A program made the position numbers and the translations under genes. Below are positions 1 to 7,752 of a stretch of DNA of 39,980 nt, piece after piece. Within the stretch, counting starts at the first letter, position 1, and the number at the start of each line of letters is the position of its first letter. Source of the stretch: a virus; the IMG/VR virus record IMGVR_UViG_3300019762_000074, positions 1 through 39,980 of that record; one strand, 5' to 3'. Under the pieces are notes generated by a model. That model did not search any database and was not told the DNA's origin. It saw nothing but the letters and a program-made list of their open reading frames with translations.

Positions 1-2
1 AA

Positions 3-38
3 GTGACGCCTTTTGGTATATTTGAAGAGGATCTATAA
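3..38 (+). CDS. Possible 3' end of a rightward gene (partial)
   Basis: An open frame enters from the left edge and ends at TAA (36-38), giving a tail VTPFGIFEEDL. Another frame ends at 25, so the frame is not certain. A strong rightward terminator starts 68 bases later, which fits the end of a rightward late operon. Too short to identify. Confidence 0.3.
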   Translation: MTPFGIFEEDL

Positions 39-105
39 GATAATGAAGGAATTAAAAGACTATCAGACATCCTACTAGGATAGTAGACCAGAATAAACAT
101 ATTAT

Positions 106-158
106 AACCCTGTAAGAGTCTAGCACTAAACATGTTAGAACCTTACAGGGTTTTCTTT
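106..158 (+). terminator. Intrinsic terminator, rightward
   Basis: A perfect 11-bp stem (AACCCTGTAAG 106-116 with CTTACAGGGTT 142-152) is followed by TTTTCTTT. It probably ends the rightward operon that enters from the left edge. Confidence 0.85.
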
Positions 159-1355
159 CGTCTGCTGTAAACGTCCTGTAAGGATTAACTCTATTAACAG
201 TCTCTATCATCTCTATAAGGTTCTCTTATCAGTACCTGTAAGCATCTGTTAGGTTTAGTGTTATGTATCAGTGTCTGTAAGGTTTATCAACCTAAAACGC
301 TTTAAAGGTATTTTCTATCAGTGTTTCACGTGGAACATAACCCCTAATAGTCTCCTACCAGCCCTAAACAGTACCATTCCAGTACACTATAAGCTTTTCC
401 TTATACCCACTATAAGCCCCCTAGCAGTTCTATTAGCTTTGCAAGTCCTACCAGCTCCCTAGCAGAACATGTAAATCCTATCCTTTCAGCCTCTTATAAT
501 AGCTTTCACCTATCTGTAAAAATTCACGGTTATTATTCTTATCATGAATTTCTAAGAGTACTAGCAGATAACTATAGACCAAAGCTATCAACACTTCCCA
601 GAACACCTACCAGACCTAGGAGGGATACTGTAAGGATCTAGTAGGTTGTGTGGGTACACTGGTAGGGGTATTTCTGTGAGATTCTAGGAGGACTTGAAGG
701 GCTGGGAGGGGGTGTGTTAAGCACCACAGGCGCTATTAGAAACTTCCAGAACCCCACCTACCAGATTTCTAAAAGTTCATTTTCAGACTCTTCTAACAGG
801 TTCATGTAACCTCCTGTAAGTCTCTAGTAGTCTTGTAAGGTTCTAAAAGGTTTCTAAGAGGGAGGGGTATAGAGGATCTGTAAGGTTCTAGCAGGCTCTG
901 TAAGGACTATTAGTGATAACTTGATAGATAGGGATATACCCATAGGGATGACTGAAGATACCTATAACATAGAATCTATCAGTTACTATACCCACTCTTA
1001 GGAAAGATAGGTTTGATAGGCCTAATAGACACCTAATGGGCATCTGTCCGCCCCTGTAAGCTATTAGCAGCCTATGTAAGAACACTAGCAGGTATTGTAA
1101 GGGTATTGATATAGAGTGTTTAGATATAAGAATAGATGTTTATAGAACAGAAGTGTATATAAGGGTATCTTTATAGAAAGGTAAAGAAAATTACAGGGTT
1201 GTTAGGTGTACGTGAGTAGCAGCGTTAATGTACACGTATAGTAGGAGTGTAATGGTTGATAGTGGCTATAGAAGTCTACAGGTAGAGGAGGAATAGATGT
1301 GTACAACATCCTCCATCTTTAAGGTCTGTAGAGTCTGTAAGGAACTCACAGGTTT

Positions 1356-1368
1356 TGTGTACACAGTG
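1356..1368. promoter_or_regulatory. Palindromic site TGTGTACACAGTG, copy 1
   Basis: TGTGTACACA is a perfect 10-bp palindrome. The same 13-mer, including the GTG on its right, recurs at 17988-18000 in the divergent control region at the other end of the leftward genes. It could be an operator or a replication-protein site; this is inferred from recurrence only. Confidence 0.4.
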
Positions 1369-1534
1369 GGTGTGATGGGAGTTACAGGGTTATAGGTGCT
1401 TACAGATTGAGGGTTTGTCTATTCGACTACTCCACCCTCTTCACGGATAGATTCCTATAGACGTGTGAAAGTCCTACAGGAATCTATAGAACCTTTCAGC
1501 TCTGTGTGTAGAAACCTGTAGGGAATTTTCTTAA

Positions 1535-1627
1535 AGTATTATATAGGAAAAAACAGTTTTAAAAGTCCCATATTCGTCCCACTTTGAGACACATGTAGTT
1601 TTCCCTTTTAGTATTATATAGGAAAAA
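1535..1627. repeat. Pair of identical 18-bp direct repeats
   Basis: AGTATTATATAGGAAAAA occurs at 1535-1552 and again at 1610-1627, 75 bases apart, directly downstream of the last leftward gene. On the minus strand each copy contains TATAATACT, which resembles a -10 box, but no -35 element lies at a normal distance. Function unknown. Confidence 0.6.
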
Positions 1628-1629
1628 TG

Positions 1630-2352
1630 TTAGGATTTGTCCCTTTTTGTCCCTGACAGATCTTTCAGGAGTCGATAGACCTTACTTCTACTGAAACCTG
1701 TAATCTCTATAATTTGAGGTGCATTCAAACCTTTAGATCTTAGTATGGATACCTTAACCTTATCATCCAAGCCTGCTACAGACTTTATGTGCTTGATCTC
1801 CTCTCCGTGCATCTCCTGTACAGCTTTAAACTCTTTCAGCTCAGCTTCAAGCTTCTTATTAGCCTCTAAGACCTGTTCAAGTTTATCACTACGCTTCTTA
1901 GCCTTGCCTACACTTTTTGTAAGCACACTTACAGATGTTGTCTTACGTAGACTTGGTTGATCCCATGTATCGTTAGCTTCCATTATCTTTCTCTGAGGAT
2001 GGTCTTTAACGTAATCTAAAGCGTCTTTAGTGTACTTAAAGTCTTTACCTTTCACTGCATTAAGCCACTCCTCATTCTCACCTACATCTACAGCTGCCTG
2101 AAGCATTGCATCTTTGTAATGCTTACCATCTAAGCTATACTTCACAGCCTCTTGACCGAACTGTTTAGTAGGGTACAACACCTGTTTACCACTATCTATA
2201 ATCTTCTGTACAATTACAGCCTTCTTCTGCTTGTTGTGATAAGCACTATAAGCTTCCAGTAGGCTTCTCTCTATCACATCTTCATAATACATGTCATAAA
2301 CCTCCCAAGGAGACATACTGACAATATCATCAAACTTAATATCTTTTTCCAT
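1630..2352 (-). CDS. Coiled-coil protein with C-terminal helix-turn-helix
   Basis: 240 residues and the last gene of the leftward cluster. Residues about 145-195 are rich in Lys, Glu and Leu and look like a coiled coil. The last 35 residues (SKGLNAPQIIEITGFSRSKVYRLLK) match the pattern of a resolvase/Hin-type helix-turn-helix, so DNA binding is likely. The start overlaps the helicase gene by 17 bases, which implies coupled translation and perhaps a shared role in replication. An initiator or origin-binding role is attractive because the repeat-rich region follows immediately, but that is inference. I do not recognise a named family. Confidence 0.8.
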   Translation of the reverse strand: MEKDIKFDDIVSMSPWEVYDMYYEDVIERSLLEAYSAYHNKQKKAVIVQKIIDSGKQVLYPTKQFGQEAVKYSLDGKHYKDAMLQAAVDVGENEEWLNAVKGKDFKYTKDALDYVKDHPQRKIMEANDTWDQPSLRKTTSVSVLTKSVGKAKKRSDKLEQVLEANKKLEAELKEFKAVQEMHGEEIKHIKSVAGLDDKVKVSILRSKGLNAPQIIEITGFSRSKVYRLLKDLSGTKRDKS

Positions 2353-3562
2353 AAAAATCTTTCACCTCACTTTTAATGATTACATTCTCACTACTAACGT
2401 GCTTAACAAATGACAGCTCTGTCAGATCCTTAATACGACTTAAAGCTACATAAAGCTGACCATGACCAAAACACCCCTTACCGATATGTACAGCTGCCTT
2501 CTCTAGTGTCATACCCTGACTCTTATGTACTGTCACAGCCCACCCAAGCTTAATAGGTAGTTGTGTATAAGACTCTTCAGACCACTTCTTAACACCTCCT
2601 TCAGAGCCCTGATAACCCACCTTATCCCAAGTGTATTGTTTAACCCTGACAGACTTTCCAGAGTCTAACAGGACATCTACACTCTTGTTATCAAACCCTG
2701 TCACGACACCTCTATCACCGTTAACATAACCATCATCAGGATTGTTAGCACACAACAACACCTTACAGCCCACCTTGATAGAAACACTTTCAGGCACTGG
2801 TACAGCTTTACCAAAACCTTTAGTCTTCTTGCAGTGGAACAACTTACTCTTACCTTTCAGTTCATTGTACCAGTGCTTGTTGATCTCATCAGAGTCTTTG
2901 TTGTAGCAGCACAAGTGTAGAGTGTCTGGACAGTTCTTATAGGGTTTTGCTAGGCACTGTAGTTCTTCTAAGGCGTTCTCATAGTCAACACCTTTACGGA
3001 TGTTGTTCAGAAGACTGGTATGGTGGTTGTTAGCTTGACGTTTAACTTCTGTGAGCTCTACAGTCTCAAAGTCCCAACAATTAGCTGAGAATGCAAAAGC
3101 ACTCTTATATTCTGTCTGGAACTTGATAGCCTCCCAACGTTGTACGATAGATTCAAGCTGATAGAAGTCTCCTGTCAGCACTACCTGCTTACCACCGAAA
3201 GGTGAGGAGTTCTTTAAGGCGTGTTTAAGTTTCAAGTCTATCAGGTCTAGGTAGTCTGAACGCAGCATACTCACTTCATCAATGATGATACGTTTAGTAC
3301 TCTTCAGCGCTTGTAGGTTCTTAGAGGGGAACTTATATTGATCATTCTCCTTTACACCACTTAAAGGTAGTCCAAAGAAGCTATGACAAGTGACACCTCC
3401 AATGTTGAGTGCTGCAATACCTGTAGGTGCTGCTAGGATTGTGTAGTCATCTGACACTTGATTGATAACAAAACTTTTCCCCACACCACCACCACCTGTC
3501 AGGAATATGTTAGCACCTGACAGGATCTTATCAATAGCTTCTTGTTGCTTTTCAGTGTTCAT
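2336..3562 (-). CDS. Pif1/RecD-like ATP-dependent DNA helicase
   Basis: 408 residues of a superfamily 1 helicase. The Walker A motif GGGGVGKS is at residues 23-30, the Walker B motif IIIDEVSML at about 92-100, and the C-terminal motif VTVHKSQGMTLEKA with GQLYVALSR is typical of UvrD-like domains of RecD/Pif1 and the T4 Dda group. Such enzymes unwind DNA 5' to 3' in replication or recombination. The start is preceded by ACGGAGAAG, the same ribosome-site context as the gene at 3834-4088. It overlaps the downstream helix-turn-helix gene. Confidence 0.93.
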   Translation of the reverse strand: MNTEKQQEAIDKILSGANIFLTGGGGVGKSFVINQVSDDYTILAAPTGIAALNIGGVTCHSFFGLPLSGVKENDQYKFPSKNLQALKSTKRIIIDEVSMLRSDYLDLIDLKLKHALKNSSPFGGKQVVLTGDFYQLESIVQRWEAIKFQTEYKSAFAFSANCWDFETVELTEVKRQANNHHTSLLNNIRKGVDYENALEELQCLAKPYKNCPDTLHLCCYNKDSDEINKHWYNELKGKSKLFHCKKTKGFGKAVPVPESVSIKVGCKVLLCANNPDDGYVNGDRGVVTGFDNKSVDVLLDSGKSVRVKQYTWDKVGYQGSEGGVKKWSEESYTQLPIKLGWAVTVHKSQGMTLEKAAVHIGKGCFGHGQLYVALSRIKDLTELSFVKHVSSENVIIKSEVKDFYGKRY

Positions 3563-3597
3563 TCACTTCTCCGTAATCATTGTAAGGTACACGTTTG

Positions 3598-3837
3598 TCA
3601 CGTATCCCGTGTACTTTTCCTATAAGGCTTAAAAACATCTCTCAGATACAACTCTAACACCTGACACTCTCTATCAAGATCTCCACCACCATCTTTCAGA
3701 GCCTTGTAGTATCCAAAGCTGAGTGTACCATCGTTAATACCATTAATCCACTGTAAACCCATCTCATCAATGTCCTCAAATGACAGTCCAAGAGTAATGA
3801 TATGTCGTGCAAGGTCGTGTACGCTGTTAGGTTTCAG
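3598..3837 (-). CDS. Small protein with probable CTG start
   Basis: An open frame of 79 codons fills what would otherwise be a 270-base gap. It reads as real protein (KPNSVHDLARHIITLGLSFED, then DEMGLQWINGINDGTLSFGYY) and ends at TGA 3598-3600. There is no ATG near its beginning. The first usable codon, CTG at 3837-3835, overlaps the TGA stop of the upstream gene as CTGA, exactly where neighbouring genes have ATGA. An ATG at 3762 would give a 54-residue form. It could use a rare CTG start, arise by -1 frameshift from the upstream gene, or be a decaying gene. No family recognised. Confidence 0.6.
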   Translation of the reverse strand: MKPNSVHDLARHIITLGLSFEDIDEMGLQWINGINDGTLSFGYYKALKDGGGDLDRECQVLELYLRDVFKPYRKSTRDT

Positions 3838-4088
3838 TTTACAACAATTTCCTGTTCGTTTAAATACTTAGCTAACATAACCAGTAGTATATCTAAACCC
3901 CCTTCCTCCACAAAGTGATCATATTCTATTTGACCACCATTAAGTGTCCTTTCAGCAAACTCGATCATGAACTGAAAATCTTCCTTAGTTAAAGGAATAC
4001 CTTTCATAATATGCTGGTAGTCTTTAATAGTTAGTTGTTTGGCAGAGTGACTAGGAACACTCTGAATAAGGTATTTCCAATAACTCAT
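3834..4088 (-). CDS. Hypothetical protein
   Basis: 84 residues starting MSYWKYLIQS, acidic in its second half (FVEEGGLDILLVMLAKYLNEQE). The ribosome site ACGGAGAAG precedes the ATG at normal distance. Its TGA stop overlaps a CTG that may start the next gene. No recognisable domain. Confidence 0.75.
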   Translation of the reverse strand: MSYWKYLIQSVPSHSAKQLTIKDYQHIMKGIPLTKEDFQFMIEFAERTLNGGQIEYDHFVEEGGLDILLVMLAKYLNEQEIVVN

Positions 4089-4137
4089 TTTACTTCTCCG
4101 TAATAAATGTTAGGTTTCATTTTACACCCTTACACCG

Positions 4138-4362
4138 CTAATAGTCATCATAATCGAGCAAAGGTTTACCGGACGCCTTTTGCATCAACTTTAAAGTATC
4201 TCCTAACTCCTCTAAAGATTCACACCAGTCTACATTAACAGGATCTACACTGATATTGCGCTCAACACCATCTGCATAATAGCACTCATGGATGGCGTAT
4301 GTATCAATCACGTTCCCAAATACCTGCACTTTACGTTTCACTACACGGTAATCCCAACTCAT
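4138..4362 (-). CDS. Conserved small phage-type protein (MSWDYRVV family)
   Basis: 74 residues. The opening MSWDYRVVKRK followed by YAIHECYYADG resembles a short protein common in phages and proteobacteria whose function is unknown. It ends DYDDY. GGAG lies seven bases before the ATG, and the ATG overlaps the upstream stop as ATGA, so translation is probably coupled. Confidence 0.8.
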   Translation of the reverse strand: MSWDYRVVKRKVQVFGNVIDTYAIHECYYADGVERNISVDPVNVDWCESLEELGDTLKLMQKASGKPLLDYDDY

Positions 4363-4547
4363 TTCAACACTCCATCTTTCACTAACTTAATGTACTCTTC
4401 AAGGTTTGCTTTCTTCCACTGTCTAACTTTCATAGGTTTATGATCATTAACATGAAAAACCTCACAGTCACACTCAACATACAACACCAGCTTCTTAAAG
4501 ACAAGCCCTTCCTGTACGTGCTTGTAGTTTCCTGTCAGTTTATCCAT
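4359..4547 (-). CDS. Hypothetical small protein
   Basis: About 62 residues, basic, with two Cys as CDC near the middle. Two ATGs compete. The one at 4553 overlaps the upstream stop but lies directly against GAGAGG. The one at 4547 (MDKLTGNYKH) has GAGAGG at a normal spacing of six, so I prefer 4547. Function unknown. Confidence 0.7.
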   Translation of the reverse strand: MDKLTGNYKHVQEGLVFKKLVLYVECDCEVFHVNDHKPMKVRQWKKANLEEYIKLVKDGVLK

Positions 4548-4549
4548 CC

Positions 4550-4957
4550 TCACATCCTCTCAGTCTTTGTAAGTAAGCTTAACAGCTCCTTAGAGAACTG
4601 TCTAGTCTCAGATGCACTCCTAGTATCCTTATAGACACACTTCAAGATATACTGTACACCTTCTGTGGAGTAATGTCCTTTATGGTCATCTTTCATGTAG
4701 TTATTGTAATGACCTATACTATTGAATTCATCACTAAGAGCTTCCAGCACCTTACAGAACCCTTCAGCCTTACGAGTGATCATAGCTTCTGTACACTTGT
4801 GATAAGTTCTCAGAAGCCACTCTTGCTCTGAGTTCTCCTTAACCTGATGTTCAAGCATCTTCTTAGTTGTCTCCAACTGCTCTTTCAGCTTCTCACACTC
4901 TCTGCGAGATTCTTCCAGTTGTCTTTCAAGTGTACTGTTAGATTTCCACATGTTCAT
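4550..4957 (-). CDS. Coiled-coil hypothetical protein
   Basis: 135 residues. The first 45 residues (LERQLEESRRECEKLKEQLE and following) form a clear coiled coil. The rest has scattered Cys and His without an obvious metal site. It overlaps its neighbours on both sides by four bases in a tight leftward operon. Function unknown. Confidence 0.78.
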   Translation of the reverse strand: MNMWKSNSTLERQLEESRRECEKLKEQLETTKKMLEHQVKENSEQEWLLRTYHKCTEAMITRKAEGFCKVLEALSDEFNSIGHYNNYMKDDHKGHYSTEGVQYILKCVYKDTRSASETRQFSKELLSLLTKTERM

Positions 4958-5304
4958 ACAACCTTCCCTCCCACTTCCTGATAAACATCTGCAAGAATAC
5001 TACTAACCTCTTCAATCTTGTCTGCAACACCGTAATGGATAGCTCTCTTATGATCTATCAGTAACATATCAATGAGCTTCAAGGTGGTGTCAAGTCTGTC
5101 AAGGAGTTCTAAGTCTAATCCTTCAGTGTCTTCTGTAGACATCATAAGAACCGTATCACGGGATTTGTTATTTAACTCTTTCAAGTGATCACTACCAAAC
5201 TCAAAGACTCTACCAGAGTGCTCTAAGCAACTTGGCTCTGTTTTACCAGTGCTTTTGTCGTACACTTCTGAGGTTGTGTGTTTACCCCATACTGTACAAT
5301 TCAT
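4954..5304 (-). CDS. Hypothetical protein
   Basis: 116 residues beginning MNCTVWGKHTTSEVYD. The second half is helical and acidic (DLELLDRLDTTLKLIDMLL). The ribosome site AGAGGGAAAG precedes the ATG. The stop overlaps the next gene's start by four bases. No family recognised. Confidence 0.75.
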   Translation of the reverse strand: MNCTVWGKHTTSEVYDKSTGKTEPSCLEHSGRVFEFGSDHLKELNNKSRDTVLMMSTEDTEGLDLELLDRLDTTLKLIDMLLIDHKRAIHYGVADKIEEVSSILADVYQEVGGKVV

Positions 5305-5316
5305 ATAACTTTCCCT

Positions 5317-5793
5317 CTATAATAACCTTTCAATTTGGTGTTTAGTCAAGACAATATCCTCAGAGGAGGTCTTCATCTCGCATCTTTCGTCTGTGAAGAA
5401 TCCTTCTGCGAACATGTTAATACTCTTGACTCCATACTTCTTTAACACCTCTGAGAGATCCTTACAGAAGTTATTACGACTGAAGTAACCTTCAACCTCA
5501 CGTACATCCTCAAGAGAATCTACAAGCCGTTGCTGTGTGCTGTTACAGACTTTACTCTCAGTTACTCTAAAACTTCTCAGTAGTCGGGTTTGTTGATCTA
5601 CTGTAAATATATCCTCTGTGGTTCTACCATTGTACGCTAGGAACCCATCAATTATCCAGAACTCTGTACCACTGAAACGAGACCCTTTATGGTGTATAGT
5701 GCAAGGGCTTATATGCCACAGTTCAGGCTCATTCTCTAGACTATCCTGAATGGCTTGAACAAGTTTTTCCATATTCTCTTGCTTACTATTCAT
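5317..5793 (-). CDS. Hypothetical protein
   Basis: 158 residues, mixed alpha/beta in appearance, with the segment GTEFWIIDGFLAYNGRTTED near the middle. GGAGATTGT precedes the ATG, and the start overlaps the upstream membrane-protein gene by four bases. No domain recognised. Confidence 0.77.
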   Translation of the reverse strand: MNSKQENMEKLVQAIQDSLENEPELWHISPCTIHHKGSRFSGTEFWIIDGFLAYNGRTTEDIFTVDQQTRLLRSFRVTESKVCNSTQQRLVDSLEDVREVEGYFSRNNFCKDLSEVLKKYGVKSINMFAEGFFTDERCEMKTSSEDIVLTKHQIERLL

Positions 5794-6098
5794 CCTACAA
5801 TCTCCTTATAATATTCTACCATCTTCTCATCACACTCTGAGGAGTTCAACACATACCATAGAAGTGTTATGTAGATTAGTTTTAATAGTGATCTTACCAG
5901 AAAATATAAGATTGTATATGAAACTGTCAGAGCCAGCCATAGCACTAAGAAGCGCTCTACTTTAACACTCTCTAAGTTAACATCAATTAGGATCATTACT
6001 AGGACACATAATGCAAATAACCCAAAATATGTCAGCTCACCTTTAAGACTGAACAGATTTCCTTTCAGCATCTTCCAGTAACTATAATGTTCTTTCAT
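5790..6098 (-). CDS. Small integral membrane protein
   Basis: 102 residues with three hydrophobic segments: about residues 23-39 (LTYFGLFALCVLVMILI), 49-67 (FLVLWLALTVSYTILYFLV) and 70-83 (LLKLIYITLLWYVL). AGGAGAAG precedes the ATG. It is the first gene after the putative promoter at 6121-6156. A holin role is possible for any small phage membrane protein, but there is no direct support. Confidence 0.77.
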   Translation of the reverse strand: MKEHYSYWKMLKGNLFSLKGELTYFGLFALCVLVMILIDVNLESVKVERFLVLWLALTVSYTILYFLVRSLLKLIYITLLWYVLNSSECDEKMVEYYKEIVG

Positions 6099-6120
6099 AT
6101 TCTTCTCCTTTGTTTAATTT

Positions 6121-6156
6121 CCTCACAGCCTATCAAAGCACTGTGAGGGTTGTCAA
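6121..6156 (-). promoter_or_regulatory. Possible leftward promoter with inverted repeat
   Basis: On the minus strand TTGACA (6151-6156) is followed after 18 bases by TAGGCT, a weak -10. An 8-bp inverted repeat (CCTCACAG 6121-6128, CTGTGAGG 6141-6148) spans the -10 region. No U-tract follows on either strand, so this is not a simple terminator. It lies between the genes at 6161 and 6098. Confidence 0.45.
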
Positions 6157-6160
6157 ACGC

Positions 6161-6469
6161 TTATTCAAAACTTAACAGTTTCTTATAGAGTTCCTGCTTG
6201 TCTTTCTTGAAGGTTTCTGGGAAGGCTTCAAGTTCTTCAGGGATCTTGTTACTTACTATAGATATAATATCTTCTGGTGACATATCAATATCACAGTAGT
6301 GTTTAACTGTGTAATTATAGAATCCTTGCAACCCTTCCAGTACCTCATTACCCTTCTCAATCCAGACACTGTGCAACCACTTAAAGGTTTCTAGCTGTGT
6401 GCTGTTAGTTGGACTGGAAGATTCCTGTAAGAGTTCTTTCAGTTGGTTGTATTCTTCTAAGTAGTTCAT
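6161..6469 (-). CDS. Hypothetical protein
   Basis: 102 residues, acidic and largely helical (MNYLEEYNQLKELLQESS at the start, ETFKKDKQELYKKLLSFE at the end). GGAGG lies six bases before the ATG. The start overlaps the lipoprotein stop by four bases. Function unknown. Confidence 0.75.
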   Translation of the reverse strand: MNYLEEYNQLKELLQESSSPTNSTQLETFKWLHSVWIEKGNEVLEGLQGFYNYTVKHYCDIDMSPEDIISIVSNKIPEELEAFPETFKKDKQELYKKLLSFE

Positions 6470-6684
6470 TCAGTGCCTCCTACACGCCACCCTTTAGGTA
6501 GCGGCTCTCTCGTTTTCTTCAGTCTTGTACCGTCATTACAGATAAAGTCACCTCCACCGAGGAAGATACGGTAGACACCTCCTAGATCCTTACATTGGTA
6601 CTTAGCGTAAGCTTCTGTAAGGTCACTTGTACAACCTGTCAGGATCACTAACATGGTTGCTACCGTTGTTACTTTCAGTTTCAT
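6466..6684 (-). CDS. Small phage lipoprotein
   Basis: 72 residues. The N-terminus MKLKVTTVATMLVILTGC is a signal peptide with a lipobox LTGC, so Cys18 should be lipidated and the protein anchored in the inner or outer membrane. The remainder is short, with two more Cys (YQCKD, FICND) that could form a disulfide. Candidate roles for phage-encoded lipoproteins include superinfection exclusion or receptor blocking; an outer-membrane spanin is possible, but no spanin partner is seen. The start overlaps the 50-residue gene upstream as ATGA. Confidence 0.8.
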   Translation of the reverse strand: MKLKVTTVATMLVILTGCTSDLTEAYAKYQCKDLGGVYRIFLGGGDFICNDGTRLKKTREPLPKGWRVGGTE

Positions 6685-6833
6685 TTTATGTCTCCTTCAG
6701 CTTTACTAGGGTAATAATAGTGGCATTTACCTTCTGTCCATTCCATCACAAAATACGTAGAAGAGTCTGACAGCGCTTCTAGGATTGTGTCAACGTACAA
6801 GATTCCCTGTGAGGTTACTGCTATGAGTTTCAT
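6681..6833 (-). CDS. Small hypothetical protein
   Basis: 50 residues, MKLIAVTSQGILYVDTILEA, then a Tyr-rich segment HYYYPSKAEGDIK. Both ends overlap neighbours as ATGA (6681-6684 and 6830-6833), which is strong support for a coding role in this tightly packed operon. Function unknown. Confidence 0.72.
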   Translation of the reverse strand: MKLIAVTSQGILYVDTILEALSDSSTYFVMEWTEGKCHYYYPSKAEGDIK

Positions 6834-7090
6834 TCAAACCACCTCATATCTTTACACATTCCCTTAGCTGCTAGATAGAAAGCCATTACATCTTCCTTAC
6901 TGGATGTGTCTGGGTCGTAATAGTCAACCTTATAAAGTCCTTGCATCTCAGAGTGAAGTCCTGAATCAAAACAAAACTCAAACTTCCTATCCCAGTCAAA
7001 CCTGTCATCCTCTACAATGCTTGAAAGCTCCTTGAACATCTCCACGTACTTATCTTTCACTTCTGTATCTAAGTCTTTATATCTAAACAT
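6830..7090 (-). CDS. Hypothetical acidic protein
   Basis: 86 residues, acidic, beginning MFRYKDLDTEVKDKYVEMFK. It contains SIVEDDRFDWDRKFEFCFD and ends AAKGMCKDMRWFE. Its stop overlaps the next start by four bases. No family recognised. Confidence 0.75.
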   Translation of the reverse strand: MFRYKDLDTEVKDKYVEMFKELSSIVEDDRFDWDRKFEFCFDSGLHSEMQGLYKVDYYDPDTSSKEDVMAFYLAAKGMCKDMRWFE

Positions 7091-7092
7091 CT

Positions 7093-7521
7093 CTAATACA
7101 CCTCTTCAACCACTGCAAATTGTTTACATTTAACATACCGTTTGTCTGAATGACTCCAAAGACAGATTGCAGGGTAGTGAGGAAACCTTGCAGGCTCTAA
7201 AAAGAACTTCTCACCATCTGACACTCTTACAAGTCTTACAGACTCCTCATTAACGTGCCACCTGCCTAAGTGTCCGTAGAACACCCTACCATAAACCTCA
7301 CCGTCAATCCAGATAGGCTTGGTAGAGTGTTCAAATAAATCATAAGTGGTATACATTGTCTTGATACGTTTAGGTGTTCCGTATAAGAGTTTGTTATAGT
7401 GCTCTAACTTACGCTTATAGATCCTCTTAGGTCTTACCTCTTTGATGTACACCACCAGTAAGAAGACTGACATCACTCCTCCTATGCAACCTACAATAAC
7501 ACCTATAATTAAGTCTGTCAT
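7093..7521 (-). CDS. Membrane-anchored hypothetical protein
   Basis: 142 residues. One N-terminal transmembrane helix (about residues 4-27, LIIGVIVGCIGGVMSVFLLV) is followed by a basic stretch (EVRPKRIYKRK), which predicts a cytoplasmic C-terminal domain. The soluble part contains GEVYGRVFYGHLGRWHVNEE. GGGAGG precedes the ATG. Function unknown. Confidence 0.76.
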   Translation of the reverse strand: MTDLIIGVIVGCIGGVMSVFLLVVYIKEVRPKRIYKRKLEHYNKLLYGTPKRIKTMYTTYDLFEHSTKPIWIDGEVYGRVFYGHLGRWHVNEESVRLVRVSDGEKFFLEPARFPHYPAICLWSHSDKRYVKCKQFAVVEEVY

Positions 7522-7524
7522 CTC

Positions 7525-7752
7525 TTAAACCTCCCTCAAGTCATACCGATACCACCTATCAGGTCTTCCATAACCACTCCAATACCTGCAAGAATGCTCA
7601 TAACGGTATAGGAAACCTTTCAGGTAAATGTCAAAGATTATAAGATCTATCTGTCCATTCTTATCATACACTCCAAAACGCTGTACATCCCTTCGCTGAA
7701 CACTGTTACGGATTCTATCCCACTTATACTTGCTGATAGTTTTCTTTTTCAC
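7525..7752 (-). CDS. Hypothetical protein, paralog of the next upstream gene
   Basis: 75 residues using a GTG start at 7752, with GGAG about eight bases upstream. A longer in-frame reading from 7806 is less likely because it has no ribosome site and overlaps the neighbour far more. The N-terminus (V)KKKTISKYKWDRI closely resembles that of the upstream gene, as does a later YLKGFLYRYEH segment (YYQGFWYHLEK in the neighbour). The two genes therefore look like a tandem duplication. Function unknown. Confidence 0.7.
   Translation of the reverse strand: MKKKTISKYKWDRIRNSVQRRDVQRFGVYDKNGQIDLIIFDIYLKGFLYRYEHSCRYWSGYGRPDRWYRYDLREV

Larger units (their letters stand above)
159..1629. other. Gene-poor region with dispersed short repeats
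   Basis: About 1.47 kb without a convincing gene; the two open frames in it lack ribosome sites and conserved features. The DNA is full of near-repeats. CTGTAAG occurs in the same orientation at 176, 236, 275, 628, 814, 878, 898, 1054 and 1335, and also at 110 inside the terminator. Words such as CTAGCAG, CTACCAG and CTAGTAGG lie between them. An 8-bp inverted repeat (AGATTCCT/AGGAATCT) lies near 1448-1486. The region sits between the ends of converging rightward and leftward transcription. An origin of replication or protein-binding region is possible but unproven. Confidence 0.6.

Noticed and set aside
271-462. 63-codon rightward frame in the repeat-rich region
   Set aside because: No ribosome site, low-complexity content made of the dispersed repeats, no family-like features.
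888-1085. 65-codon leftward frame in the same region
   Set aside because: No ribosome site; sequence is the reverse reading of the repeated words.
176-1405. CRISPR array
   Set aside because: The repeated words are 7-10 bases, irregularly spaced and without constant-length spacers.
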